Origin: Marivita sp030148515
Lineage (GTDB): Bacteria; Pseudomonadota; Alphaproteobacteria; Rhodobacterales; Rhodobacteraceae
DNA length: 64,000 bases
Assembly: GCF_048006345.1 (NCBI RefSeq)
Contig: NZ_CP180351.1
Span: 496,001 to 560,000 of the forward strand
Reading direction: 5' to 3'
Shown: positions 43,901-52,669 of the stretch, in pieces
Numbering within the stretch: the stretch's first letter is position 1
Layout: every line of letters begins with the position of its first letter
The notes under the pieces: generated by a model
The model's input: the letters and a program-made list of their open reading frames with translations, nothing else
Databases searched by the model: none
What the model was told of the DNA's origin: nothing
Translations under genes and position numbers: made by a program

Positions 43901-46900
43901 GACCCATTCCTCAAGGGCCTGAGCAACACGCAATTCACGCCGGACCCCGCGGTTGTCGGTTACCGGCGCTATGAAGGGTCGGCGGTTCAGGTAGATCTCA
44001 TCACCAACCGCGCGGGCTGGCATGATCCGCAGGCCCGGATCAATGTTCTGACCAACGCCACCGGCGATTACGACGGATCGGACGGCTACAAGGAAGGCGG
44101 CGGGCGCATTTCGCCCAAGGTGACTGCCAGCGAAGAGCCGTTCTTCTTTCGCGCGCTGTCGGGAGAATGCATCGAATTCCGCCACACCAACGAATTGCCC
44201 AAGGAACTGGAACTGGATGATTTCCAGGTCAAGACCCCGACCGACACCATCGGTCAGCACATCCACCTCGTGAAATTCGATGTGACCGCATCGGACGGGT
44301 CAGGCAATGGCTTCAACTACGAGGACGGCACATTTGCACCGGGCGAAATCGCGGCACGCATCTGTGCGGCCAAGAACACCAGCTCGGCCAGCCTTGTCAG
44401 CTTCACGCGGAGCCCGGGCGAACTGCTCATGCGGGAATATTCCGACGGCGACAAAGGCGACCTTTGCGCCTTCGACACAGAGACCGAGTTGTGGAAGGTC
44501 AGCGAGGCCTATGATCACAAGATCTGGACCTTCGCTCTGTCCAAGCATCGCGAGCTGTTCCAGACCACGACGCAGCGCTGGTTTGCGGACCCGATCCTGT
44601 CAGACACCCGCGCGCCCGACGACAGCGGCGGAGTGGGCAAAGCTGACCGGACCCTGCGGACCGTCTTCAGCCATGACCATTTCGGCCCGTCCTCGATCCA
44701 ACAGCACGGCTTCTACACCGCGCTCGTGATCGAGCCGCAATCGGCGCAGATCTGTGATCCTGATGACGGCACCTGCACTTCGCCGCGCACGGATCGTGAC
44801 CTGGTGCTGGCCAGCCCGGATGACGTGGGCGCGCGCAAGGTCATCGTCGATTTGATGCCGGTCGATACCGACGAGCTCTCCTATCGCGAATTCGCGCTCT
44901 CCATTGCGGATTTCGCGGTGCTTTACGATCCGCGCAACAACGTGCCGGTGGATGCGGTCGAAAAGGCGCTGCTGGGCGGAGATACCGTGGCGATGAAGGG
45001 TATGCTGACGCTTGCCTGTGAGGCGCGCTATGGCGCCGAAGCGGCGCGGCTTGAAAAGGCCGGGAACCCGGCTACTGATGTCGACACCCAGTTGCAGCGC
45101 ATGGCGGATATCTGCGGTTCGGCACTGACCAAGGACAGTGGCGGATGGAAGATGTTGTTCCCCGGACTGTCGCCTGTGCATGGCGAACCGGGCGATCTGC
45201 CGCCTGCATGGCTGTCTGCCGGCCGACCGGGCGATCCGGCGCACCAGTCGGGGCTTGCGCCTGCGCTGCTGGACGAAATCACCATCGAACATCACGGCAC
45301 GCGTATGTCGGCTCCGGATTTCCTGCAGACATATCTCACGGAATATCGTGCCAAGGCGGCAGGCCATCTGCCAGGACCACGGGCGCTTTTGGCAAGCCCA
45401 GTTTCGCCCCCGGCGCGGCCCGAAAGCATCTCGGTCGACCATCACGATCCCTATCTGGTGAACTACAGGGGCGAACCTTTCCCGTTGCGGCTGGGAGAGG
45501 ATTCCAGCGCCGGATCGTCCTGTGGTCTGACCACGAGAGTAGAGGATTGGGTGACCCCGCTGCTCACCGGTGTGACTGACCGCTGCGAGATCAGTCGACA
45601 GAAAACCGGCGATGCGGGCGATCCGGCCAACGTAATGCTGTCTTTGCTGCACAAGGATCCAGCCACGCCGATCTTCCACGCGCTGGACAATGACCCGCTG
45701 CAATTCCGCCTGATACAGGGTGCGCAGGAGGTCCAACACACCTTCACCGTCGAGGGGATGACCTGGCCGCGCAACATCGACCAGATGTTCCCCAGTGCGA
45801 CCAGCGAACGCGACGCGATCACGCCGCTCGATACGCTCGTGCGGACCTGTGAAACTTGGCAGGGTGTAGGCAGCAGCGTGCGTATGGCACGGGCAGGCCG
45901 ACCGGATGAATACCGCACATGGGCGGCAAGTGGGGCCTCGGCATGGCCTCCGGGATCGTCCGAGCGGGCCTTCTGGGAGGACATGGAAGCGCAACTGGCC
46001 CAGTGTTTCAACGCGGACGGGCGCATCGCAGCGCAAGAGATCGGGATTTCGGAGCACTTCGAATTCCGTGCGGCGTTCCTATACGACAATAACTTTGGGG
46101 GACTGGGCGAAAAGGTCCGCAACAACCGGTTTGCACCGGGGCGCATCACGACCGTTCAAAGCCTGCTCGACCTATTGCTGGAACGGCGCGAGATCCTTGT
46201 TCTGCGCACCGCTGTGTCGGACACACCGTATCATTTCGGATCGCAGGACGCGCTTTGGAATGGGGCATGGGGCCTGATCCGTGTCGCGGCGGAGAACCGC
46301 AAATACTTTGCCTATGTGGCCCTTCTAGAAGAGATCGACCGGACCATCGCGCAGGTCGAACCGCTTGTGCGCGAAAACCCAGATGCCGCTCCACCTCGCG
46401 ACCTGCTCAATGGCGCGACGCGGTTGCTGCGTGCACCACTCGATACGATCCTCGACCGGGTGCCGGAGCTTTCCATCGATCCGCAGATCCGGGCCTTGCC
46501 CCGCACGCTTGGCGTGCCGGAGCAGCAACAGCAGGAGCCCCTGCAGGAACCGGCACAACGGATCCTGCCGCTCGAACGCTTCGAGCAGGAGGCGCAGCGC
46601 AGCATCCAGGCCCTGCCGGATCTGCGACAGGACCGCATCCTCAAGCGTTTTCAATTGGATCTCCCCGATCGCAGTCTTCCGAACCTGCGCCCAAGTCTGA
46701 ACCAATTGGACCGCTTCGTGCGCGGCAAGACCGATGTACCCGACTATCAGCCGGTGGCCGAATGTCCTGCAAATGCGCCGAATGTCTATACCGCCATCGT
46801 TGCCATCGAAAGTCGCACCGTCTTTCCTCGGCAACCGCAAACGCGTTATTCCGAAACCCTCGTCGATCCTGATGGGCTGTTCTTTGCGCTGGTCGATCCA

Positions 46901-49090
46901 CGTGTTCTGATCCGTCCCGAAGACCCAAAGAGCGTGTCCGATCTGGACATTGAGGATCGGACCAATTGGGATGCGATACCGCTGTCGCGAGTGGTCGCAG
47001 CCGTCCGGCAGTTCTACGACAAGCCCGAGCCTCTGGTGCTGAACGTGAATGCCGGAGATTGCGTGTTTGTCACGCTTCTGAATGCCCTGCGCTATCAGGA
47101 CGGGCGGATCGCCGGGCTGGCCGATGGTACGGGTGATGCCAAGATGCCGGGCATCACGTCGCTCAATACCGAACGCCCATGGGAGGGCCTATCCGAACCG
47201 GATGATGCAGCTCATCACATGCTGACCAATGCGGACCGGACCAAGGATGTCGTGCCGTCTGCGCGCCTCTCAGTCACGCTTCCACTGCCTGTCCTGACCA
47301 AGCAAAGCAGCTACGGACGTCCTTACGGGCGCAACCCGATCTGGGCGCTGAGCGGCATTCCTGCTGACCAGCGCGATCCGACGCTGTCGATCAGGGATCT
47401 GTCCAATCGGCTGGACGCACCGCGCGTGGCCGAGATTGAACAGTTCCAGTTCTATGCCGGTCTGGCCTTCGCGGACTACCGCTACGCCGTGCCGACACCT
47501 CTGGTGGCCGATCTCTCGACACCCACGGGACCCGTGGCACCGATCCAACCGGCCAGCTTCATAGAGGATTTGGGTCGGCGGATCGCCATTCCCGCCGGCA
47601 TTACAAACCTGCCCTTAATGGTGACCCCGGGTGCGCCCGATGTCATGCTGGGCGACACATTGCTGCAACTGCGCGATCAGCGCACCGACAGCGTCGACCG
47701 TATGCGCCGGTCGCTCCAGCCGTCTGGGAACGCACCGCCTGCCGACCTAGTCCCGGTGCTTCCGGGTGCGCAGGGCGGGCTGACTAGAGTGCTGCGCGAC
47801 TTGGACCGGGTGCCTCAGATCGCAATACCGCAAGGTGGAACAATCCGTGTGCCGACCCGCGATCCCGTAACCCTACCGGACCGGGCTGCGAACAATATCG
47901 TCATTCCCGGAGACCCTGTGGACTCTGCCAATGGAACCCTTCTTGATCGAGTGGACTCGATGCGCACGCCAGCGCAGAACCGTGATCTTGCGGGCATATT
48001 GAGCGATTTCAATCAAAGCCTCGACATGGCGATCGGTGGGCAGGACAGCCTCGCGATCCTTCGCAAGCAATTGCAGACGCATTTCGTGCCCTACGCTTTC
48101 GGCGCGCTGCCGCTCAAGTCCTTTGGCGACGTGATCGGTCATCCCACGCATGGATTGATCGGCGCGATCACCTTGGTGCCTCAGAACGCGGCGATTTCGG
48201 ATGCGCGTGGCCGCAAGGTCCGCTTCGACACCTGCGAGAACCGGCTTGTTGCACCAGGACTGACGATCAAGCCCGAGCTGCGCCTATTCGATCTTGGCCC
48301 GGTACAGGCACAGCGCTGGCAGGAACTGGGTAATCTTCCGAACCGGACAATCCGCCTGCTGTGCGAAAGCTATGTCGTCGTGCCGCCAACCGGCGCGCGA
48401 GCAAATTGGTCTCCGATGTGGACCTCCTCGCTGAGTGCTAAGGGGCCGGACGGAGAAGGTGAGCACAGGATCCGCCAGTTCACCCTGTTCTGGCAGGATG
48501 GATTGGGGCAACGCGACCGGAACACCGCCGACATATGGGAACTCGGACCCTCGAACGAGCGCCTCGTCAAGGACTGCGCGATCTGCGACGACAGCTATGA
48601 CTTTGGCGACAAAGGCGTCAGCTATCTGAGCGAGCCGTTCCATGTCCGGTTGCGGGACACCAACCCGTCGCCCATCGAAAGCCATTTCAACCTAAACGAA
48701 AAGGATTTCGGAACTGCGTTCTGGCGCCTGTCACCGAACGAGCTTCCGCCGCGCTCCAAGGCCCCGATGCCGGTGCTGCGTGCTACAGCAGGCGAGGAGG
48801 TGGTCGTCCATGTCGTTCATCCCGGCGGCCGGGCGCGGCAGCGCGCCTTTGCCACAATCGCCCAGGATTACAGCGATCTCTTCCCCGGCTTCGGTTTCCC
48901 GCGCGCCGCACTTCTGGCACCGGGCAAGGCGATCACGGCGTCGCTGACCAAGACGGTGGAACCGGGATGCTATCTGTGGTTCGACGGGCCCTTGCACCTG
49001 CGCGCGGGCGGCGTCTGGGGCCTTCTCGACGTGCTGACACAGGCACAGGCCCGTGATCCGGAGGCGACGGCATGCGGACCGCGGCGCTGA
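40919..49090 (+). CDS. Giant multicopper oxidase, MnxG-like
   Basis: The 2,723-residue secreted protein has a Sec signal peptide (hydrophobic residues about 12-30, AFAQ cleavage). Copper motifs: H527xxH530xH532, then H600-C601-H602xxxH606xxxxM611 (HCHLYPHFAQGM, type 1 site), and later H1114xH1116 (GQHIHL) and H1252xH1254 with H1263 (HDHFGPSSIQQH). The order is inverted relative to common laccases, where the HxH pairs come first. A third part (about 1955-2723) repeats the N-terminal pattern without the copper ligands. Glutamine- and arginine-rich linkers are seen near 1860-1900 and 2250-2400. Relatives oxidise Mn(II). The ATG at 40919 has GTGGAG upstream; a TTG at 40901 is possible. It heads a four-gene overlapping operon. 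Confidence 0.85.
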   Translation: MGRLYNPLGARILFCLTIFSFSFIPLWAFAQDRNIAEPIACENVHDIVNETENENRFSRTLCADIVAMDQMLVYNRFGSFNPYGMIYALRRDVISAAEPVRALSADQCDESLGIESHGTDLAPGKLRLRDCKRPRPLTLRTNVGDILHVRLTNLLREKPPGYSETFCKTRADESGMPFGSDLHSLRAAVSEGTASQVQHGEVSCRPANGSPQADIDGNWPLTRGANMAVQGLSTFGLRNGRMIEAHDACKGLAAIPPGTGIDCYYMIEREGPFFMASTGAPSGGQGDGGSLVHGLFGAVMAEPAQSRWYRSQVSQAAFRTVWRAADNGVRHAVRAGDIDDAGRYEAVARDPVSGKSLPLLNMLARVDRVDDALREEQPNLYFGEGVFDIVHADLNAIVHRNDREVGTPLTFREFSVFFHDELKTFYPRNFEELGAFGAGQLAGVRDGFAINYGASGMGDMLIANRKGIGPTANCQECLYEEFFLTSWANGDPSLLEHYSDDPSNVHHSYLNDAVVFRNFHAGPKETHVFHLHAHQWFAGNDGNRGSYLDSQTVAPQQGFSYDIYGGGLEVYHRGLPGEEGWYETLGSGNRNRTVGDSIFHCHLYPHFAQGMWELWRVHDVLEDGSRKLPDGQWEPVLSLAEMGDKIKARKRPGSVDQETGRWIAPGAGLSAQNVGTPVPALVPLPGQAWPVLPSYPEDVATLDEEGAVTAEPVDEIATFAGYPFYIAGQPGHRPPQAPMDIARALDGDQVTGEYLDGGMPRHVVTDDSSRALPFKLPQQVADDLAKDPGTPDLASALSSPSTTAREALQSQVLATALALGDMSMKLKALTIDLLEYDGEPIERAAMAFHHDGILPGGTALSVLAPDGGGSSFQAIGGGYQTQGGANLFTVNGAPAKPGAPFADPCGAPSAFGQIVREDADSYSFVSGGTQFEILTVAGGQPLVGGLPAGDAEVSNWVEHQRTDSAHFPNGPPRLYYLDGGAAQEIQRGAHVLEGDPFLKGLSNTQFTPDPAVVGYRRYEGSAVQVDLITNRAGWHDPQARINVLTNATGDYDGSDGYKEGGGRISPKVTASEEPFFFRALSGECIEFRHTNELPKELELDDFQVKTPTDTIGQHIHLVKFDVTASDGSGNGFNYEDGTFAPGEIAARICAAKNTSSASLVSFTRSPGELLMREYSDGDKGDLCAFDTETELWKVSEAYDHKIWTFALSKHRELFQTTTQRWFADPILSDTRAPDDSGGVGKADRTLRTVFSHDHFGPSSIQQHGFYTALVIEPQSAQICDPDDGTCTSPRTDRDLVLASPDDVGARKVIVDLMPVDTDELSYREFALSIADFAVLYDPRNNVPVDAVEKALLGGDTVAMKGMLTLACEARYGAEAARLEKAGNPATDVDTQLQRMADICGSALTKDSGGWKMLFPGLSPVHGEPGDLPPAWLSAGRPGDPAHQSGLAPALLDEITIEHHGTRMSAPDFLQTYLTEYRAKAAGHLPGPRALLASPVSPPARPESISVDHHDPYLVNYRGEPFPLRLGEDSSAGSSCGLTTRVEDWVTPLLTGVTDRCEISRQKTGDAGDPANVMLSLLHKDPATPIFHALDNDPLQFRLIQGAQEVQHTFTVEGMTWPRNIDQMFPSATSERDAITPLDTLVRTCETWQGVGSSVRMARAGRPDEYRTWAASGASAWPPGSSERAFWEDMEAQLAQCFNADGRIAAQEIGISEHFEFRAAFLYDNNFGGLGEKVRNNRFAPGRITTVQSLLDLLLERREILVLRTAVSDTPYHFGSQDALWNGAWGLIRVAAENRKYFAYVALLEEIDRTIAQVEPLVRENPDAAPPRDLLNGATRLLRAPLDTILDRVPELSIDPQIRALPRTLGVPEQQQQEPLQEPAQRILPLERFEQEAQRSIQALPDLRQDRILKRFQLDLPDRSLPNLRPSLNQLDRFVRGKTDVPDYQPVAECPANAPNVYTAIVAIESRTVFPRQPQTRYSETLVDPDGLFFALVDPRVLIRPEDPKSVSDLDIEDRTNWDAIPLSRVVAAVRQFYDKPEPLVLNVNAGDCVFVTLLNALRYQDGRIAGLADGTGDAKMPGITSLNTERPWEGLSEPDDAAHHMLTNADRTKDVVPSARLSVTLPLPVLTKQSSYGRPYGRNPIWALSGIPADQRDPTLSIRDLSNRLDAPRVAEIEQFQFYAGLAFADYRYAVPTPLVADLSTPTGPVAPIQPASFIEDLGRRIAIPAGITNLPLMVTPGAPDVMLGDTLLQLRDQRTDSVDRMRRSLQPSGNAPPADLVPVLPGAQGGLTRVLRDLDRVPQIAIPQGGTIRVPTRDPVTLPDRAANNIVIPGDPVDSANGTLLDRVDSMRTPAQNRDLAGILSDFNQSLDMAIGGQDSLAILRKQLQTHFVPYAFGALPLKSFGDVIGHPTHGLIGAITLVPQNAAISDARGRKVRFDTCENRLVAPGLTIKPELRLFDLGPVQAQRWQELGNLPNRTIRLLCESYVVVPPTGARANWSPMWTSSLSAKGPDGEGEHRIRQFTLFWQDGLGQRDRNTADIWELGPSNERLVKDCAICDDSYDFGDKGVSYLSEPFHVRLRDTNPSPIESHFNLNEKDFGTAFWRLSPNELPPRSKAPMPVLRATAGEEVVVHVVHPGGRARQRAFATIAQDYSDLFPGFGFPRAALLAPGKAITASLTKTVEPGCYLWFDGPLHLRAGGVWGLLDVLTQAQARDPEATACGPRR

Positions 49091-50895
49091 TCGCGGCCTG
49101 CCTTGCCGCACTCGCGGGAGGGGAGAGTCGGGCACAGGCCAGCTTATTGGCCGAGCTGTCGCTGCATGATCCTGTAACTGGCGCGGTCACGGTTGCGGAT
49201 GATGGCGAGCCGGTTCGCCTTCGGGTACGCCTGACCGATCCGGTCACGGGGCTGCCCCCTCGGGGCGTGGAGCTTCTGGGATGGGTGCGCGCTGTCGCGC
49301 CGGACAATCCAGGATGCGAACGCGCCGCGCAGAACTACCGCGCAACCCGTCGCACGCCGGTTGGATCGGTCGATCTGAACGGTATCCTTCTGGCAACCTT
49401 CAATCGTGACGCAACTCTGAGCGTGATTGACCCCAAGCTGAACCTCTATTCGTCGAACATGGTCGCCGCGCACCGGCTTGATATGGAACCCGGCGCGGTT
49501 GCTGTCAGCCCTAGACAGATGAGCGCCTATGTCGCCGATCCTGGAACCGGCACCATCGCCAAAGCGCGTCTGACCGGGCCGGATCGCACGATCTTGGCCG
49601 AGGGTCTTGGCGGCATTGCGTCGATGGTTGCGGTCAGCAGCGGTGATCTCTGGATCGGAGATGATGCCGGTCGGCTTGCGCGTCTGGGACCGGATGGGCG
49701 CACGATCGACGAAATCATCGTTGGGGCAGGGCGGTTGGTGGTCCAGACACCGCTCGACAACGAAAATGACCGTGTCGCGGCGTATGTGCCTGAAGGAGCG
49801 GCCCTGCTGCTCGACGGTGTGACCGGTCACCCGGTTCTGAGCACCGCATTTTCCGCTCCGATCACGGATGTGACAATTGTGGGCGAAGACGGCTTGCTGG
49901 CGGTGCTGAAAAACAGCCCCGTGGCTGAAATGCGCTATGCTGACGCGCCAGATGCCCCGATCGCGATCCCGCTGGGCACATCCTTTGAACGTATCGCAAC
50001 CGGACCCGATGCCCGTATCGCGCTTGCATTCACTCCGGGGGACAGCATTGTGGCGCTCATCGACCTTGCACTGGGCCGCGTCGTGCAGTCGCTGGAATTG
50101 ACCGGGGCGACGATCAGCGAAGTGACCTTCACCGACAACGCAGCTTTCATCCTTAGCCATGACGGCGGCTTTTTGGGCGCGGTAGATCTGGCCACGGTGG
50201 CGCTTGGCAAACCGGCAATCCTGCGCAAGATCGACCTCGGCGCAAAAACCGAACGTCCCGGCACAGGCGACGGGTTGCTTGTCCCTCTCTTCCCGTCACC
50301 GCAGGTGATCGCGGTCGAACCGCGCTTCCAGACCGGTTGGCTGGTGGGCGAGGTTGCCTCGACCGTTGAGATGCCGCCGATGGACTCGATCCGTCTGCGC
50401 GGAGGCGTGCCGCAATCCGTGCATGTCGTCGATCGCAGTTTCCAGGAGATTGAGACCGGTGTCTTCGAGACCGTCTGGGCGTTCGATGCCGGTGAGCGGG
50501 AACTGATCCTGACCACCTATAGCGGCCAGTTGTCGACCTGCGTGCCGTTCCACGTGCGGGGCGAGGTGGAGCAGCTTGCGCTGATACCGGTTCGGTTGAC
50601 GCCGCAAACCACGACGGCCCCGGTGGCGGGGCAGCCCTTTGATCTTGCGTTTCATGTGACGGGGCAGGACGAAACGGCGCTGCCGGTATCCGGTCTGACC
50701 CTTGTCATGCCAAGCATGATGTCGGGCTGGGTCGGAGAGGCGGTGGCGACGGCGGATGACGCAGGCGTGCTGCGGGCGCGGGTGACGTTTCCACATGAAG
50801 GCCCGTTTGTCGTTCAGCCCGTGGACCTGCCGGCCGGTCTGGCACTGCGCTCGGCTCTGATCCTCCAAGCCGGTTCTGAAAGGAAAGACCAATGA
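49072..50895 (+). CDS. Secreted protein with beta-propeller-like repeats and C-terminal Ig-like domain
   Basis: The 607-residue protein has a short signal peptide (AALIACLAALAGGESRAQA). Residues about 100-390 look like propeller blades (GILLATFNRDATLSVIDP, then RQMSAYVADPGTGTIAKARL and NAAFILSHDGGFLGAVDL) as in YVTN-type repeats. The last about 100 residues (PFDLAFHVTGQDETALPVSGLT, then GVLRARVTFPHEGPFVV) look like an Ig-like or FixH-like domain. The ATG lies 19 bp inside the end of the oxidase gene. I do not know a named family. A structural or redox-partner role next to the oxidase is inferred from operon position. Confidence 0.7.
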   Translation: MRTAALIAACLAALAGGESRAQASLLAELSLHDPVTGAVTVADDGEPVRLRVRLTDPVTGLPPRGVELLGWVRAVAPDNPGCERAAQNYRATRRTPVGSVDLNGILLATFNRDATLSVIDPKLNLYSSNMVAAHRLDMEPGAVAVSPRQMSAYVADPGTGTIAKARLTGPDRTILAEGLGGIASMVAVSSGDLWIGDDAGRLARLGPDGRTIDEIIVGAGRLVVQTPLDNENDRVAAYVPEGAALLLDGVTGHPVLSTAFSAPITDVTIVGEDGLLAVLKNSPVAEMRYADAPDAPIAIPLGTSFERIATGPDARIALAFTPGDSIVALIDLALGRVVQSLELTGATISEVTFTDNAAFILSHDGGFLGAVDLATVALGKPAILRKIDLGAKTERPGTGDGLLVPLFPSPQVIAVEPRFQTGWLVGEVASTVEMPPMDSIRLRGGVPQSVHVVDRSFQEIETGVFETVWAFDAGERELILTTYSGQLSTCVPFHVRGEVEQLALIPVRLTPQTTTAPVAGQPFDLAFHVTGQDETALPVSGLTLVMPSMMSGWVGEAVATADDAGVLRARVTFPHEGPFVVQPVDLPAGLALRSALILQAGSERKDQ

Positions 50896-51446
50896 TTTGT
50901 TTTGTAATGCTGCCGCTTCTGGGAGCAATTGCGTCGGCTGCTCTGGCGAGTGACGTGTCGCGCGGAGCCTTCGCGGTCGAGCATCTGACGGTGCCGCGTG
51001 TGACGCTGATCGACCAATATGCACAGGAACAGCTCTTTCATGGCCCGCTGACCGAGGGACAGGTGCTGGTGATCAACTTCAACTACACCACCTGCGAGTT
51101 GATCTGCCCGATCGGCAATGATGTCATGGCCGAACTCGACGGCATGCTGCCCGCAGAAGCGCCCGTGCGACTGATGTCGATCACCATCGACCCCGGTCGG
51201 GATACCCCCGCGCAGATGCGCAAGGCGGCAGATACGTTTGGTGCCAGTGAGCGCTGGGCCTGGCTGACTGGCAGCCCTGGTGAGGTGTCGCGGCTGCTGG
51301 CGGCCTTCGATGCGGATTATGCAAATATCGTTCTGCATGAACCCGTCTTTCTTGTCGGTGACCTGGATACCCACCAATTTTACCGCTCGCAGTCCATGCC
51401 TTCGCCTGAGGAACTGGCAGGGCTGGTAGGAACGCTGATCCGGTGA
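50892..51446 (+). CDS. SCO1/SenC family copper chaperone
   Basis: The 184-residue thioredoxin-fold protein has an N-terminal hydrophobic segment (signal or anchor, residues 2-19), the copper-binding CxxxC as Cys68-x3-Cys72 (YTTCELICP) and a candidate third ligand His149 (LHEPVFLV). SCO proteins deliver copper to, or reduce thiols of, secreted cuproproteins. The four-base overlaps with both neighbours put it in the oxidase operon, so copper loading of the giant oxidase is the natural role. It is of usual family length. Confidence 0.88.
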   Translation: MICFVMLPLLGAIASAALASDVSRGAFAVEHLTVPRVTLIDQYAQEQLFHGPLTEGQVLVINFNYTTCELICPIGNDVMAELDGMLPAEAPVRLMSITIDPGRDTPAQMRKAADTFGASERWAWLTGSPGEVSRLLAAFDADYANIVLHEPVFLVGDLDTHQFYRSQSMPSPEELAGLVGTLIR

Positions 51447-52669
51447 ACGCAGGCGCCGCGTTGCTGATACTGCTCCTCGCCGCTCCGATGGTTGTGGCGG
51501 ACGAGGGGCATGATTTGTTCACAGGGCAATCCGTTGCGGTGTCCGATCAAGGCGCTGAACGGAAACTCGCGCGCTTTCCTTGCCACACTTGCCATGGGCG
51601 AGACGGCCTTGGAGGGATTGAAGGAGATGTGCCGCCTATCGACTGGCGATTTCTGTCGCGCGCTGCCGCTGTTCGTCCAGCCTATACGTTCGAGCTTTTC
51701 CATCGCGCCGTGACAGAAGGGCGTGACGCCGATGGCCGAGAGCTCAGCCGCCTGATGCCACGCTATGCGCTTTCGAAAGAGGAAACCGCAGGGTTGGCCA
51801 ACTACCTCGACCGGTTACACGATTTGCAACGGCAGGGTGTGGCATCTGACGAGCTCCGTATCGGGGTCGCGGTCTTGCCTGGCGTGGATGCCATGTCAGA
51901 CACCTATCGCACCACCTTGGCCAAGTCGCTGGAGGCCCGATTGGGCGGCGATCACGTCTATGGTCGCCGGATCACTCTGGTGCCGGTCGATCCTACAAGC
52001 GGTGATGCAGACATTCTTGCCCTGCTCGGCTTGCCGGTTGCGGCAGCACCTGCATTTGTCAGCCGAGGCGTTCCGATTCTTGCACCGATCGGCGCGCTAG
52101 ATGGCGACGAGGACAGCAGTATTTTGCGAGGCATTACGCCCAGCCGTGAGGCACTACACGCGGCCTTGGCAGCGAGCGTCGCCAAAGCCGGAACTGGCAC
52201 TGTGGCCATCCTTGCCTCGGATGCAGAGGAACGTCAAGCGATGGAACTTGCGATGTCACTGGCCGCGCCTGAGAGACCCGTCGTGTCGGACTTCGGTGCT
52301 GCTGAAGACATCATCGCTTTGCCTGGAACAGACCTCAAGGTCGCGTCTGACTGGCCCGGGCGGATCTGGATCACTTGGCAGTCTGTGGCCCGCCACAATT
52401 TGCTGCCGAAAGATGCAAACGTCATGGTCGCGATCGAAACTCCCCGGATCATCGACGCGGCAGTCGCTGCTCAGGTACACCCGCTGATCATTCATGCACA
52501 GCAAGCGGGGATCATGCTGGCCGAGGCTCTCAAGGCGGCGGGGCGCGATGTGACCCGTGCGAACCTGTTGCAGGCTCTGGCTGATACAGTGCTGGACGAT
52601 ATCGGCCTTGACTACACACAGGAGCCGCTCACGGGCACTGACCATATCGCTCTGATCGAGCTGCGCTAG
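51443..52669 (+). CDS. Cytochrome c domain fused to periplasmic binding domain
   Basis: The 408-residue protein starts at a GTG inside the SCO stop (GTGA). A signal peptide (ALLILLLAAPMVVA) is followed by a cytochrome c domain with CHTCH haem site (Cys47, Cys50, His51) and a likely axial methionine in RLMPRY at about 105-110. From about residue 135 a type-1 periplasmic binding fold follows (LRIGVAVLPGVDAMSDTYR, then GRRITLVPVDPTSGDA and VAILASDAEERQAMELAMS), as in branched-chain amino acid binding proteins. It may accept electrons from the oxidase, or sense a ligand; this is inference. It is the last gene of the operon. Confidence 0.85.
   Translation: MNAGAALLILLLAAPMVVADEGHDLFTGQSVAVSDQGAERKLARFPCHTCHGRDGLGGIEGDVPPIDWRFLSRAAAVRPAYTFELFHRAVTEGRDADGRELSRLMPRYALSKEETAGLANYLDRLHDLQRQGVASDELRIGVAVLPGVDAMSDTYRTTLAKSLEARLGGDHVYGRRITLVPVDPTSGDADILALLGLPVAAAPAFVSRGVPILAPIGALDGDEDSSILRGITPSREALHAALAASVAKAGTGTVAILASDAEERQAMELAMSLAAPERPVVSDFGAAEDIIALPGTDLKVASDWPGRIWITWQSVARHNLLPKDANVMVAIETPRIIDAAVAAQVHPLIIHAQQAGIMLAEALKAAGRDVTRANLLQALADTVLDDIGLDYTQEPLTGTDHIALIELR

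Noticed and set aside
44600..46057. 485-residue open frame on the minus strand inside the giant oxidase gene
   Set aside because: No protein-like features, very rich in Arg and His; the plus-strand oxidase frame is continuous through it with recognisable motifs.
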